DNA of 64,000 bases from an uncultured Arthrobacter sp. Lineage in GTDB: Bacteria; Actinomycetota; Actinomycetes; Actinomycetales; Micrococcaceae. Positions 29,344 to 39,022 of the stretch are shown here, piece after piece. The notes beneath the pieces were generated by a model, which was not told the DNA's origin, made no database searches, and saw only the letters and a list, made by a program, of their open reading frames with translations. The stretch lies in the NCBI RefSeq assembly GCF_947493765.1, contig NZ_CANLSZ010000003.1, forward strand, positions 186,001 to 250,000, given 5' to 3'. Numbering within the stretch: the first letter of the stretch is position 1; each line of letters starts with the position of its first letter. A program made the position numbers and the translations under genes.

Positions 29344-30704
29344 AGCTGCTCACCCTCTTCGGCGATCTCCTGCTCGGCGCTCTCGTCCGGGAGCAGATCG
29401 AAGTACCCTGCTGCGGTCGCCACGTCCTTGTCCCCGCGACCGGACAGATTGACCACGATCACCCTGTCCGCCGCCTGCTCGCCGGGCTCCAGACCGGCTG
29501 CGAGGCGCTGCCCGATCTTCATGGCTCCGGCGAGGGCGTGCGCCGTCTCGATGGCCGGGATGATCCCCTCGGTCCTGCAGAGGACGGTGAAGGCGTCCAT
29601 GGCCTCCGCGTCCGTGATGGGCTCGTACTTCGCGCGTCCGATGTCGGCGAGAAAGGCGTGCTCCGGACCCACGCCGGGGTAGTCGAGACCGGCGGAGATC
29701 GAGTGCGACTCCATGGTCTGACCGTCCTGGTCCTGCATCAGGTAGGATCTGGCGCCGTGCAGCACGCCCGGCCGCCCGAGCGTGATCGTCGCGGCGTGGC
29801 GCCCGGTCTCGACGCCGTCCCCGCCGGCCTCGAAGCCGTAGAGGGCCACGTCCCGGTCGTCGAGGAAGCCGTGGAACATCCCGATGGCGTTCGAGCCGCC
29901 ACCCACGCAGGCGCACACGGCGTCGGGCAGCCTGCCCGTCTGCTCCAGGATCTGCTCCCGCGTCTCCTCGCCGATGACCTCGTGGAAGTAGCGGACCATC
30001 GAGGGGAACGGGTGTGCTCCGGCCGCCGTGCCGAGCAGGTAGTGCGTCGTCTCCACATTGGCCACCCAGTCGCGCAGCGCGTCGTTGATGGCGTCCTTGA
30101 GCGTCTGCGACCCGGTGGTGACGGGGACCACCGTGGCGCCGAGCAACTGCATGCGCGCCACGTTCAGTGCCTGGCGCCGCGTGTCCTCCGCACCCATGTA
30201 GACCACGCACTCGAGCCCGAGGAGCGCCGCCGCCGTCGCGCTCGCGACGCCGTGCTGCCCGGCGCCCGTCTCGGCGATCACGCGGGTCTTGCCCATGCGC
30301 TTGGCGAGCAGGGCCTGGCCCAGCACGTTGTTGATCTTGTGGGAACCGGTGTGGTTCAGGTCCTCCCGCTTGAGGAAGACGCGCACTCCCCCGCAGTGCT
30401 CCGCGAAACGCTGGGCCTCGGTGAGCAGTGAGGGACGCCCGGCGTAGGTCTGGTTCAGCTCGGTGACCTGCGCCGTGAACTCGGGATCGGCCTTGGCCTT
30501 CTCGAACGTGTCCTGCAGTTCGTCGAGCGCAGCGATGAGGGATTCGGGCATCCAGCGTCCGCCGTAGGAGCCGAAGTAGGGCCCGGGGGCGTGGCGGAGG
30601 CTCTCGTCATGGCTGAGGAACGCCTCGGCCGTGCCGGAGTCGATGGCGTCCGCTGCTCCGGCGTCCGTGCCCTGACGGCCCGTGTCCTGGTGCATGTCGG
30701 TCAT
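29340..30704 (-). CDS. trpB: Tryptophan synthase beta chain
   Basis: PLP enzyme joining indole and serine to tryptophan. 454 aa; PLP lysine in [13 protein letters not shown], glycine-rich phosphate loop [12 protein letters not shown], and [12 protein letters not shown]. The first 35 residues ([14 protein letters not shown]) are an extension. AGGAAGGCC serves as RBS. A 159-bp gap with a hairpin separates it from trpC. Confidence 0.97.
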   Translation of the reverse strand: MTDMHQDTGRQGTDAGAADAIDSGTAEAFLSHDESLRHAPGPYFGSYGGRWMPESLIAALDELQDTFEKAKADPEFTAQVTELNQTYAGRPSLLTEAQRFAEHCGGVRVFLKREDLNHTGSHKINNVLGQALLAKRMGKTRVIAETGAGQHGVASATAAALLGLECVVYMGAEDTRRQALNVARMQLLGATVVPVTTGSQTLKDAINDALRDWVANVETTHYLLGTAAGAHPFPSMVRYFHEVIGEETREQILEQTGRLPDAVCACVGGGSNAIGMFHGFLDDRDVALYGFEAGGDGVETGRHAATITLGRPGVLHGARSYLMQDQDGQTMESHSISAGLDYPGVGPEHAFLADIGRAKYEPITDAEAMDAFTVLCRTEGIIPAIETAHALAGAMKIGQRLAAGLEPGEQAADRVIVVNLSGRGDKDVATAAGYFDLLPDESAEQEIAEEGEQL

Positions 30705-30730
30705 GACGGCCTTCCTGTCCTGTTGGTCCT

Positions 30731-30756
30731 GACCCGGCGGAGGAGTCCTCCGGGTC
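30731..30756 (-). promoter_or_regulatory. Hairpin in the trpC-trpB gap
   Basis: GACCCGG/CCGGGTC seven-base stem with an inner short stem, 27 bases before the trpB ATG in the only large gap of the trp operon. Could modulate read-through or mRNA processing; no T-tract. Confidence 0.3.
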
Positions 30757-30863
30757 CCTGGTGACCGGATGTGCCCGGTCCGTGTGGTGTTGTGCTCCTG
30801 CCGGTCCCACCCCTGCCGGCACCTGTGCCCGGGAACCGCGCCGGGTGGGCGTCGCGCGGTCGG

Positions 30864-31688
30864 TCAGCGTGCCGCCGTGCCTGCTTCCCGCCAGGCCTGT
30901 CTGCCCGCCTCCCGGAACTCGCCGATGGTCGCCGCGGGGTCCTCCCCGCGCACGAGTGCCTCGCCGACCAGCACGGCATGGGCGCCGGCCGCGGCGTACG
31001 CGGCTACGTCGGCGGCTCCGCGCACCCCCGACTCGGCGATGACGACGGCACCCTCCGGCACGAGCTCCGCGAGTCCGGGGAAGACCGTCCGGTCCACCGC
31101 GAGGGTCTTCAGGTCACGGACGTTGACGCCGATGATCCTGGCTCCCGCGAGGGCGGCCCGGCGCACCTCGTCGGCGGTGTGGGTCTCCACGATCGCGCTC
31201 ATGCCCAGCTCGTGGGTCAGGGCGAGGAACGAGGCCAGCTCCGCGTCCGAGAGCGCGGCGACGATGAGCAGGACCACGTCGGCGCCGTGTGCCCTGGCCT
31301 CCCAGATCTGGTACTCGTCGACCGTGAAGTCCTTGCGGAGGACCGGGATCCCGACCGCGCTGCGCACGGCGTCGAGATCGGCGAGCGATCCGCCGAAGCG
31401 GCGCTGCTCGGTGAGGACCGAGATGATGCTCGCGCCACCGCGTGCATAGCTGGCTGCGAGGGTGCCGGGGTCGGCGATCTCGGCCAGCACGCCCTTGGAC
31501 GGACTGCTCCGCTTGACCTCGGCGATGACGGCGATGCCGCTGTCCTGTCCCCGGCGGAGTGCGGCGAGCCCGTCACGGGGAGCCGGTGCCGACCCGGCGG
31601 CGGCCCGGAGATCGGCGAGGGGAACGGCGCGGCGTCGTTCGGCGAGATCCTCGCGGACGCCCTCGATGATGTCGTCGAGGACCGTCAT
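30864..31688 (-). CDS. trpC: Indole-3-glycerol phosphate synthase
   Basis: Ring closure of CdRP to indole-3-glycerol phosphate. 274 aa TIM barrel; catalytic motifs [29 protein letters not shown] and [15 protein letters not shown], then [13 protein letters not shown]. Mono-functional (no TrpF fusion). The ATG directly follows the stop of the small membrane protein gene. trpD, trpF and trpG are not in this window. Confidence 0.97.
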   Translation of the reverse strand: MTVLDDIIEGVREDLAERRRAVPLADLRAAAGSAPAPRDGLAALRRGQDSGIAVIAEVKRSSPSKGVLAEIADPGTLAASYARGGASIISVLTEQRRFGGSLADLDAVRSAVGIPVLRKDFTVDEYQIWEARAHGADVVLLIVAALSDAELASFLALTHELGMSAIVETHTADEVRRAALAGARIIGVNVRDLKTLAVDRTVFPGLAELVPEGAVVIAESGVRGAADVAAYAAAGAHAVLVGEALVRGEDPAATIGEFREAGRQAWREAGTAAR

Positions 31689-31994
31689 CTAGTGGCCGTT
31701 GTTCTTCAGTTTCGACCCGCCCACGCCGTAGCCGATCCTGCGCAGGACGAAGCCGACGAGCAGACCCACGAACATCACGCCGATGCCGACCCAGAACAGG
31801 AGGGTGCCGAAGTCGTTGTTGCCCTCGGTGCTCGCGAGGACGTAGGCGAAGGAGGAGACGGCCGCACCGGCCAGCATGATGAGCACGCAGGTCCAGGCAG
31901 CGGGGCTGTTTCCGTGTCCGATCGTTTCGTCTCCCTGCCGTGCGTGGTTCTCGGGCGTGTTGCGGGTCTGGGCCGTGTGAGTCTCGGATGCCAT
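31689..31994 (-). CDS. Small two-helix membrane protein (DUF6704-like)
   Basis: 101 aa from ATG 31994 (MASETHTAQTRNTPE), chosen for AAGGAG nine bases upstream. A polar N-terminus with HGNSPAAWTCV, then two membrane helices (LIMLAGAAVSSFAYVLA and GVMFVGLLVGFVL) joined by a short loop, ending in a basic tail. It fills the place between the Trp-associated membrane protein and trpC seen in Arthrobacter-type trp operons. Function unknown. Note HG..PAAWT as its conserved-looking patch. Confidence 0.8.
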   Translation of the reverse strand: MASETHTAQTRNTPENHARQGDETIGHGNSPAAWTCVLIMLAGAAVSSFAYVLASTEGNNDFGTLLFWVGIGVMFVGLLVGFVLRRIGYGVGGSKLKNNGH

Positions 31995-32076
31995 GAAAAA
32001 TCTCCTTCGAACGGGTTGCACTCATTCTGCCATTGATGCACCGGACGGGCGGTACGGAGCGGGAGCGCGCTCCCGC

Positions 32077-32802
32077 TCAGCCGGTCGGGTCGTTGCCGCG
32101 CGAGAGCTCGTCCCAGCTGTCGATCTCGTCCGCGTGGGCCGTGCTGCCTCTGCCGGCCCTCGGGGGCGGTCCCGTGTCCTCGCCGGGGACCACGCCGGGC
32201 GGGATGTCCCCCGTGGAGGGTCGCGGAGCTGCGGGCGGGGTGCCGGGAGCGTGCGTCTCCGCACCCGCGCGGCGGGCGTAGCGTCGGTCGGTGCCCCAGT
32301 GCCGGCCGGCGAGGATCACCCACACGGCCGCGAGGACCAGCAGGAGGCCTGCGGCGACGGCGAGCCACGGCAGCATCGTGGCCTCGGACCCGGCCCCGGG
32401 CAGCCCACTGACGCCGATGGCCGTGCCGATGGCCGGCTCGGCCGCTGCCGCGGGGTCGAGAGCCACGCCCGCGCTCGAGAGGACGATCCCGAGACCGGAG
32501 AGCACGAGGATGACGGCGATGACCCAGCGCGCCACGCGTCCGGCGATGGACACGGCGATGGCGGCAGCCAGGGCCACGAGCGCGAACGCGGTGACGGGCG
32601 TGGCGGCGTCGCTGCCGGCGATCATGAGATCGGGGGTCTGTACGGCTTCCTGCGGCAGGCGTACCACGAGCCAGGTCTGCGTGGTGGACCCGAAGGCCAC
32701 CAGCGCCAGGACCACGATGCCCAGGACCACCGAGCCCCGGCGCAGCAGACGGCCGGGAGGCCGGGAGTGCCGCTCCCGCGGGTCCGCCGGACGCCGGCTC
32801 AC
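32077..32802 (-). CDS. Tryptophan-operon-associated membrane protein
   Basis: Member of the actinobacterial Trp biosynthesis-associated membrane protein family (TIGR02234 type); function unproven. 241 aa with four membrane helices (e.g. VVLGIVVLALVAFG, VTAFALVALAAAIAV, WVIAVILVLSGLGIVL, WLAVAAGLLLVLAAVWVIL), the motif STTQTWL after the first helix, and a disordered Pro/Gly-rich C-terminus. GTG 32802 overlaps the trpE stop (32799-32801), so translation is coupled to trpE. Confidence 0.85.
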   Translation of the reverse strand: MSRRPADPRERHSRPPGRLLRRGSVVLGIVVLALVAFGSTTQTWLVVRLPQEAVQTPDLMIAGSDAATPVTAFALVALAAAIAVSIAGRVARWVIAVILVLSGLGIVLSSAGVALDPAAAAEPAIGTAIGVSGLPGAGSEATMLPWLAVAAGLLLVLAAVWVILAGRHWGTDRRYARRAGAETHAPGTPPAAPRPSTGDIPPGVVPGEDTGPPPRAGRGSTAHADEIDSWDELSRGNDPTG

Positions 32803-34388
32803 TGCACACCGGCCGTCCGGTGGGGCTCGGCGCGTCCGCCCCCGGCGGCAGCCGGGGCGGACGCCGGACGCAGGCCTGCTGCCGCGAGCACCGCACGCAG
32901 GGGCGCCGCCGCCTTGTTGACGGTCTCGAGGGCCTCGGCGTCGAGGACGGAGTCCGCCACGATACCGCCACCGGCCTGCACGTAGGCCGTGCCGTCCAGC
33001 AGCAGGGCCGAGCGGATGGCGATCGCAATGTCCATGTCGCCGGCGAAGTCGAGATAGCCGACCACTCCCCCGTAGATCCCGCGGCGGTGCGGCTCCACCT
33101 CGTCGATGAGGCGCAGGGCGCGGGGTTTCGGTGCGCCGGAGAGCGTGCCCGCGGGGAAGGTGGCGGCGAGGACGTCGTAGGCGCTCCTGCCGGGCGAGAG
33201 CCGGCCCACCACGGTGGACACGAGGTGCATGATGTGGCTGAACTTCTCCACCTCCATGAACTGCGTCACCTCGACACTGCCTGGTCGGCACACCTTGGAC
33301 AGATCGTTGCGGGCGAGGTCCACGAGCATGAGGTGCTCGGCGTTCTCCTTCGTGTCGGCGCGGAGCTCGACGGCGAGCCGGCGGTCCTCGTCGGTGGTGC
33401 GGCCGCGCGGCCGCGACCCGGCGATCGGATGCGTGATGACCTCCCCTCCGGTGACCGTCACGAGGGCCTCGGGCGAGCTCCCCACGATCGAGTAGGGCCT
33501 GCCCCCGGCGTCCTCGAGGCTGAACAGGTACATGTAGGGGCTGGGATTGGTGGTGCGCAGGATCCGGTAGATGTCGAGCGCCGGGGCGTCGCACTCGATC
33601 TCGAAGCGCCGGCTGATGACCACCTGGAAGACGTCCCCGTCCAGGATGGCGCGCTTGCCGCGCTCGATGGCGGAGAGGTAGTCGGGGGCGAACCACGACT
33701 CGCGGACCCGGTCGGTCGCACCGTCCGCGTCCGCGGTCAGCACCGACACGGCGGGCTCCGCCGGCGCCACGAGCCTGGAGAGCATGGCCTCCACGCGCCC
33801 GACGGCGTCGTGCCAGGCCTCGTCGACGCGGTCGGCGGTCCCGTCGAAGTTGATCGCGTTCGCCACGAGGGTCAGTGTTCCCTCGGAGTTGTCGTGGATG
33901 GCCAGGTCGGAGACGAGGCACATGGCCAGTTCGGGGAGGAGGAGATCGTCCTCGGGCGGACTGGTCAGCTTCTCCCAGTGCCTCACGGCCTCCCAGCCGA
34001 CGAAGCCGACCATGCCGGAGGTGAAAGGGGGCAGGTCCTCGAAGCGGTCCGTGCGCAGCGCCTCGACCGTGCGCCGCAGGGCCTCCACGGGATCGCCGTC
34101 CACCGGCACTCCCGCCGGGGGCTCGCCCAGCCAGTGCGCCTGGCCGTCGCGCGTGGTCAGGGTGGCGCGGGAGTGCGACCCGATGAAGGAGTAGCGCGAC
34201 CAGACGCCTCCGACGGCCGCGGACTCCATGAGGAAGGTCCCGGGCTGGGACGCAGCGAGCCTGCGGTAGACACCGATCGGCGTCAGTGCGTCCGCGAGCA
34301 CCACCTGGCGCACGGGGACCACGCGGCGTGTCCTCGCGAGCTCACGGAACTCCTCGAGCGTGGGGCTGATGGTTCCCAGCTGCCGCAT
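32799..34388 (-). CDS. trpE: Anthranilate synthase component I
   Basis: Makes anthranilate from chorismate with the TrpG glutaminase. 529 aa from ATG 34388 (MRQLGTISPTLEEFREL), which has AAGGAG eight bases upstream. Feedback-site motif FLMESAAVGGVWSRYSF, catalytic-domain motifs HPIAGSRPRGRTTDEDRR and LMLVDLARNDLSKVC, and FPAGTLSGAPKPRALRLID. The reading frame stays open upstream through the hisI repeat, offering several in-frame GTG codons, but the RBS supports 34388. Lies four bases after the hisI stop. Confidence 0.97.
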   Translation of the reverse strand: MRQLGTISPTLEEFRELARTRRVVPVRQVVLADALTPIGVYRRLAASQPGTFLMESAAVGGVWSRYSFIGSHSRATLTTRDGQAHWLGEPPAGVPVDGDPVEALRRTVEALRTDRFEDLPPFTSGMVGFVGWEAVRHWEKLTSPPEDDLLLPELAMCLVSDLAIHDNSEGTLTLVANAINFDGTADRVDEAWHDAVGRVEAMLSRLVAPAEPAVSVLTADADGATDRVRESWFAPDYLSAIERGKRAILDGDVFQVVISRRFEIECDAPALDIYRILRTTNPSPYMYLFSLEDAGGRPYSIVGSSPEALVTVTGGEVITHPIAGSRPRGRTTDEDRRLAVELRADTKENAEHLMLVDLARNDLSKVCRPGSVEVTQFMEVEKFSHIMHLVSTVVGRLSPGRSAYDVLAATFPAGTLSGAPKPRALRLIDEVEPHRRGIYGGVVGYLDFAGDMDIAIAIRSALLLDGTAYVQAGGGIVADSVLDAEALETVNKAAAPLRAVLAAAGLRPASAPAAAGGGRAEPHRTAGVQ

Positions 34389-34392
34389 CGGG

Positions 34393-34959
34393 TCAGGCTC
34401 CTTCACTGTCGAGTTCACCGGTGAGTTCACTGTCGAGTTCACCGGTGAGTTCACTGTCGAGTTCACCGGTGAGTTCACTGTCGAGTTCACTATTGAGTTC
34501 ACTGTTGAGTACGCTGTCGGATCCACTGTTCGACGTACTCCCGGGGCGCTCGGCCCGCACCGCGGGGAGGGCGCGGCCGTCGAAGCAGGTCCGCGTGCCG
34601 GTGTGGCAGGCGGCGCCCTCCTGGTCCACCGTGACCAGCAGGGCATCGCCGTCGCAGTCCAGGGCCACGTCCCGGACCCACTGGCGGTGCCCGGAGGTGT
34701 CACCCTTGCGCCAGTACTCGGACCGGGAACGCGAGTAGAACGTCACGCGGCCGCTGGTCAGGGTGCGCCGGAGCGCCTCCTCGTCCATCCAGCCGAGCAT
34801 CAGCACCTCGCGGGTGTCGAACTGCTGCACGACGGCGGCGACGAGTCCGGCGTCGTCCTTCCGCAGGAGCGCGGCGACGGCCGGGTCGAGGTGCTCCCCG
34901 CCCGCCTTCCCGTGCGTGATCGGGGCGGGGTTCGGTGGAGGGGGCATCGAGGAGGACAT
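34393..34959 (-). CDS. hisI: Phosphoribosyl-AMP cyclohydrolase with repetitive acidic tail
   Basis: Third step of histidine synthesis; zinc enzyme. 188 aa from ATG 34959. Catalytic core about residues 25-130 with [28 protein letters not shown] and metal-binding CD-D and [10 protein letters not shown]. Family members are usually 110-140 aa; the extra end is a low-complexity S-E-L-[DNT] repeat encoded by 12-bp tandem repeats. TAGAAT lies eight bases before the ATG and no RBS is seen. It heads the hisI-trp-lgt operon. Confidence 0.95.
   Translation of the reverse strand: MSSSMPPPPNPAPITHGKAGGEHLDPAVAALLRKDDAGLVAAVVQQFDTREVLMLGWMDEEALRRTLTSGRVTFYSRSRSEYWRKGDTSGHRQWVRDVALDCDGDALLVTVDQEGAACHTGTRTCFDGRALPAVRAERPGSTSNSGSDSVLNSELNSELDSELTGELDSELTGELDSELTGELDSEGA
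34411..34518 (-). repeat. Nine 12-bp tandem repeats at the hisI 3' end
   Basis: Plus-strand units GAGTTCACTGTC and GAGTTCACCGGT alternate, with three diverged copies at the high-coordinate end. Being a multiple of three, copy changes keep hisI in frame. In the trpE frame every unit carries a valine codon GTG. Confidence 0.9.
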
Positions 34960-34967
34960 CACGCCCA

Positions 34968-34973
34968 ATTCTA
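34968..34973 (-). promoter_or_regulatory. Leaderless -10 box of hisI-trp operon
   Basis: Minus-strand TAGAAT, eight bases before ATG 34959 (five before GTG 34962). Confidence 0.4.
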
Positions 34974-35026
34974 GGGCCGTCGCCGGGACGCCGGTGCGCG
35001 CCCTGCGCCGCGCCGGTGCAGCGTGC

Positions 35027-35032
35027 TAGTTT
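35027..35032 (+). promoter_or_regulatory. Leaderless -10 box of the TIGR03085 gene
   Basis: TAGTTT, eight bases before ATG 35041 (five before GTG 35038). Mirrors the arrangement at divergent hisI. Confidence 0.4.
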
Positions 35033-35040
35033 CAGCAGTG

Positions 35041-35685
35041 ATGCGCTACGTAATCCCGTCCCGTGAGGTCCTGGCCGAGACGCTGCTGGCAGCCGGCCCC
35101 GACGCCCCCACCCTGTGCGAGGGGTGGACCACCCGCGAGCTGGCGGCCCATCTGTATCTGCGCGAGCACCGTCCGGCGCTCGGCGTCGGCATGGTGGTGA
35201 AGAAGCTCGCGGCCGTGACGGAGCGCGCCACCTTCGAGACCGCCGAGCGCGCTGGGTCCCCGGCCGGCTACACGGCCCTCGTGAAGCGGTTCGTCGCCGG
35301 ACCGCCGGCCCTGTCGCCCATGCGCATCCCGATGGTGGATCGCAGCGCCAATCTCATCGAGTACTTCGTGCACACCGAGGACGTCCGGCGCGCCACGAGC
35401 CGCTGGGCGCCGCGGGCCCTGGACGACGAGTACGCCGACGCGCTGTGGGACGAGCTGATCAAGCGCGCCGCGATCATGTACCGGGGTGCCGACGTGGGGA
35501 TCGTCCTGGTCCGCCCGAACGGTCCGCGGCACGTGGCCAAGCGGGCGCCGGTCTCGGTGGCGATCGTCGGCGAGCCCGGGGAACTGGTCATGCACGCCCA
35601 CGGGCGCCGCGCCCAGGCGCTGGTGACCTTCGAGGGCCAGCCGGACGCCGTCGCACTGCTCGAGAGCGCCGACATCGGTCTCTGA
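35041..35685 (+). CDS. TIGR03085-family DinB-like protein
   Basis: 214 aa; matches the actinobacterial TIGR03085 group related to the DinB/maleylpyruvate isomerase N-terminal four-helix fold. PTLCEGWTTRELAAHLYLRE carries the conserved His near residue 38, and IEYFVHTEDVRRA carries another, so metal binding is likely. No known function. The C-terminus (about 140-214) is a small beta-rich domain. Alone on the plus strand between the his blocks, no RBS. Confidence 0.82.
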   Translation: MRYVIPSREVLAETLLAAGPDAPTLCEGWTTRELAAHLYLREHRPALGVGMVVKKLAAVTERATFETAERAGSPAGYTALVKRFVAGPPALSPMRIPMVDRSANLIEYFVHTEDVRRATSRWAPRALDDEYADALWDELIKRAAIMYRGADVGIVLVRPNGPRHVAKRAPVSVAIVGEPGELVMHAHGRRAQALVTFEGQPDAVALLESADIGL

Positions 35686-35727
35686 CGCAGCACCCTGAGT
35701 GGCAGCGCCCGCCCCGGCGCTCTGCAG

Positions 35728-35778
35728 ACCCTGACGGTCAGCGGACCCTGACGGTCAGCGGACCCTGACGATCAGCGG
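35728..35778. repeat. Three 17-bp tandem repeats over the hisF stop
   Basis: ACCCTGACGGTCAGCGG three times without gaps; the third copy has one change and contains the hisF stop codon. Each copy holds a small CTGACnGTCAG inverted repeat, so it may act in transcription ending between convergent genes. Confidence 0.85.
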
Positions 35779-36542
35779 ACCGGGAAACCTGCCTCGCGGA
35801 TGGCCGCCTTGACCCGGGCTATCGCATCCGGTGCGCCGAAGTGGAAGACGGAGGCCGCGAGCACGGCGTCCGCACCTGCCTGGACCGCCGGGGGGAAGTG
35901 CTCGGGGCTGCCGGCTCCCCCGGAGGCGATCAGCGGCACGTCGACCGCGGCGCGTGCGGCGCGGATCAGCTCCAGATCGAAGCCCTCCTTGGTCCCGTCG
36001 GCGTCGATGGAGTTCAGCAGGATCTCCCCGACACCGCGGTCGGCGGCCTCCCGGGCCCACGCGACGGCGTCGATCCTGGTACCCCTGCGGCCGCCGTGCG
36101 TGGTCACCTCGAAGCCCGACGGTGTGCTGCCGTCCCTGGTCCGGCGTGCGTCCAGCGAGAGCACGAGCACCTGGGCGCCGAAGTGGGCGGTGATCTCGTC
36201 GATGATGGCCGGGCGGGCGACGGCGGCCGTGTTGATGGAGGCCTTGTCCGCGCCGTGGCGCAGGAGGCGGTCCACGTCGGAGAGTTCGCGGACTCCCCCG
36301 CCCACCGTGAGCGGGATGAAGACCTCCTCCGCGGTGCGGGCGACGACGTCGAAGGTCGTCTCCCGGTTCCCCGAGGACGCGGTGACGTCGAGGAACGTGA
36401 GTTCGTCCGCCCCTCCCCGGTCATAGCGGTGCGCGAGCTCCACCGGATCGCCGGCGTCGCGGAGCCCCTCGAATCTAATGCCCTTCACCACGCGTCCTGC
36501 GTCGACGTCCAGGCACGGGATCACACGGATGGCGACGGTCAT
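35772..36542 (-). CDS. hisF: Imidazole glycerol phosphate synthase cyclase subunit
   Basis: With HisH converts PRFAR to imidazole glycerol phosphate and AICAR. 256 aa TIM barrel with [18 protein letters not shown] (catalytic D11), second catalytic aspartate in LVLSLDARR, and phosphate loops TVGGGVREL and [17 protein letters not shown] lies just before its ATG. Ten bases after hisG; last gene of hisE-hisG-hisF. Confidence 0.97.
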   Translation of the reverse strand: MTVAIRVIPCLDVDAGRVVKGIRFEGLRDAGDPVELAHRYDRGGADELTFLDVTASSGNRETTFDVVARTAEEVFIPLTVGGGVRELSDVDRLLRHGADKASINTAAVARPAIIDEITAHFGAQVLVLSLDARRTRDGSTPSGFEVTTHGGRRGTRIDAVAWAREAADRGVGEILLNSIDADGTKEGFDLELIRAARAAVDVPLIASGGAGSPEHFPPAVQAGADAVLAASVFHFGAPDAIARVKAAIREAGFPVR

Positions 36543-36552
36543 GACGCCTCCC

Positions 36553-37398
36553 CTAGATCCGGCACGCGTGGATGCTGCTCACCAGGATGGCGCGGGCGCC
36601 TAGCTCGTAGAGCTCGTCCATGATCCGGTTGGTCCGGTTCCGCCGGACCATCGAGCGCACGGCCACCCAGTCGGAGTCGCGCAGCGGCGAGACCGTGGGC
36701 GACTCGAGCCCCGGCGTCAGGGCCGCGGCCGCCTCGACGAGGTCGGTGCGGATGTCGTAGTCCATCATCACGTACTGGCGCGCCACGAGGACACCCTGCA
36801 GGCGGCGCAGCAGCACCTCGAGTCCGGCGGGCGCCTCCACGCCCGAGCGGACGATCAGCACGGCCTCGCTCTCGAGGATCGGCTCGCCGAAGACCTCCAT
36901 CCCGGCCGCGCGCAGCGTGGTGCCCGTCTCGACGACGTCGGCGATGGCGTCCGCCACACCGAGGCGCACGGACGACTCCACGGCGCCGTCCAGCCGCACC
37001 ACCGTCGCGGAGATGTCCCGCTCCCGCAGGTAGTCGTTCAGGAGGCATTCGAAGCTGGTCGCGATGCGCTTGCCCGCGAGCTCCTCCAGCGACGAGAAGT
37101 GGCCGGCGGGACCGGCGAAGCGGAAGGTGGATGCTGCGAAGCCGAGCTGCAGACGCTCCTCGGCGGCGACCTGCGCGTCGAGGAGGAGATCGCGGCCGGT
37201 GATCCCCACCTCGAGGGTTCCCGAGCCCACGTACACGGCGATGTCGCGGGGTCGGAGGAAGAAGAACTCGATCTCGTTCTCGGGGTCCACGAGGACGAGT
37301 TCACGGGAATCACGGCGCTGCCGGTACCCGGCTTCGGCGAGCATGGACGAGGCGGCCTCGGAGAGGGCGCCCTTGTTGGGGACTGCTACACGGAGCAT
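36553..37398 (-). CDS. hisG: ATP phosphoribosyltransferase, long form
   Basis: First, feedback-controlled step of histidine synthesis. 281 aa, the long homohexameric type with a C-terminal regulatory domain. N-terminal [24 protein letters not shown]-binding [15 protein letters not shown], and a C-terminal ACT-like part ending [16 protein letters not shown] serves as RBS. Confidence 0.97.
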   Translation of the reverse strand: MLRVAVPNKGALSEAASSMLAEAGYRQRRDSRELVLVDPENEIEFFFLRPRDIAVYVGSGTLEVGITGRDLLLDAQVAAEERLQLGFAASTFRFAGPAGHFSSLEELAGKRIATSFECLLNDYLRERDISATVVRLDGAVESSVRLGVADAIADVVETGTTLRAAGMEVFGEPILESEAVLIVRSGVEAPAGLEVLLRRLQGVLVARQYVMMDYDIRTDLVEAAAALTPGLESPTVSPLRDSDWVAVRSMVRRNRTNRIMDELYELGARAILVSSIHACRI

Positions 37399-37447
37399 GG
37401 GGGTCTTTCATTCGGGACGGGAGGGGAGGAGCGCGGGCCGGCTGCGG

Positions 37448-37711
37448 CTACAGATGCCTGTAGACGTCCTCGGGGCTCAGACCCTTGGCGATCATGAGCA
37501 CCTGCAGGTGGTAGAGCAGCTGGGAGATCTCCTCCGCGGTGTTCTCGGTGGTCTCGTACTCGGCCGCCATCCACACCTCGGCGGCCTCCTCGACGATCTT
37601 CTTGCCGATGCCGTGGACGCCGGCGTCGAGCTCGGCCACGGTGCGCGACCCGGCGGGACGGTCGACGGCCTTCGCGCTGAGCTCCCCGAACAGGGAATCA
37701 AAGGTTTTCAC
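37448..37711 (-). CDS. hisE: Phosphoribosyl-ATP pyrophosphatase
   Basis: Second step of histidine synthesis. 87 aa all-helical MazG-like fold with [16 protein letters not shown] (metal-binding glutamates) and [14 protein letters not shown]. Start is GTG 37711 ([11 protein letters not shown] follows), supported by TAGCCT six bases upstream; no RBS. Separate from hisI, as usual in actinobacteria. Heads hisE-hisG-hisF. Confidence 0.96.
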   Translation of the reverse strand: MKTFDSLFGELSAKAVDRPAGSRTVAELDAGVHGIGKKIVEEAAEVWMAAEYETTENTAEEISQLLYHLQVLMIAKGLSPEDVYRHL

Positions 37712-37717
37712 GCTTCT

Positions 37718-37723
37718 AGGCTA
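37718..37723 (-). promoter_or_regulatory. Leaderless -10 box of hisE
   Basis: Minus-strand TAGCCT, six-base spacer AGAAGC, then GTG 37711. Confidence 0.5.
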
Positions 37724-37778
37724 TCGGCTCGCAGGTGCCCGGACCGCACCCGGGGGGCCCGCTGTGACGCAGGCCCCC

Positions 37779-38264
37779 TCACCGCTCCCACCGGCGCAGG
37801 AGGGCCGCCGTCGCGAGTGCCGCGGTCACCGCTTCGTGTCCCTTGTCCTCGGAGGAGCCGGGCAGCCCTGCCCGGTCGAGGCCCTGCTGCTCGGTGTCGC
37901 AGGTCAGCACCCCGAATCCGATCGGCACTCCGGTCCTGACGCTCACCTCCGTGAGGCCCGACGTCGCGGCCTGGCAGACGTAGTCGAAATGCGGTGTCCC
38001 GCCGCGGATCACGACGCCGAGGGCGGCGACCGCGTCGACGTGCGGAGCGAGCCGGGCCGCGGCCACGGGGAGTTCGAAGCTGCCGGGCACGCGGAGCTGC
38101 GTCACCGCGACTCCTGCCTCGGCCGCCGCGCGGAGGGCGCCCCCCAGGAGCCCGTCCATGATCTGCGTGTGCCAGCTCGCTGCGATGACCGCCAGGCGCA
38201 GCGGTTCACCCGCTCCCGCCTGCACCGTGCTGAGGTCGATGGTGGGTGCTCCGTGGCCGCTCAT
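37779..38264 (-). CDS. ribH: 6,7-dimethyl-8-ribityllumazine synthase
   Basis: Condenses the RibB product with the ribitylamino-pyrimidine to lumazine. 161 aa; start ATG 38264 ([14 protein letters not shown]) chosen for AAGGAG seven bases upstream. Substrate motifs [48 protein letters not shown] and [11 protein letters not shown]. Last gene of the riboflavin operon. Confidence 0.96.
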   Translation of the reverse strand: MSGHGAPTIDLSTVQAGAGEPLRLAVIAASWHTQIMDGLLGGALRAAAEAGVAVTQLRVPGSFELPVAAARLAPHVDAVAALGVVIRGGTPHFDYVCQAATSGLTEVSVRTGVPIGFGVLTCDTEQQGLDRAGLPGSSEDKGHEAVTAALATAALLRRWER

Positions 38265-38331
38265 GGTTCTCCTTCGTGTGCTGGTACTCGACTGGTTCGA
38301 ACGCTCATCCAACCGGGTGACTCGTGATGCT

Positions 38332-38361
38332 CGGGGTGTCGGGGTGTGTCGGGGGTGTCGG
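38332..38361 (+). repeat. G-rich short repeat between ribB and ribH
   Basis: GGGGTGTC-type units (runs of 4, 4 and 5 G separated by short TGTC spacers) in the 110-bp ribB-ribH gap. Could fold as a G-quadruplex on this strand; on the mRNA strand it is C-rich. Confidence 0.5.
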
Positions 38362-38374
38362 TGCTGACCTGTGC

Positions 38375-39018
<644 letters not shown>

Positions 39019-39022
<4 letters not shown>

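Noticed and set aside
34411-34518. Possible CRISPR-like array
   Set aside because: Direct tandem 12-bp units without spacers, in frame within hisI; no cas genes.
32799-34703. trpE starting within or upstream of the hisI repeat (634 codons)
   Set aside because: The N-terminal part is repeat-derived and lacks TrpE similarity; AAGGAG eight bases before ATG 34388 fits the family start.
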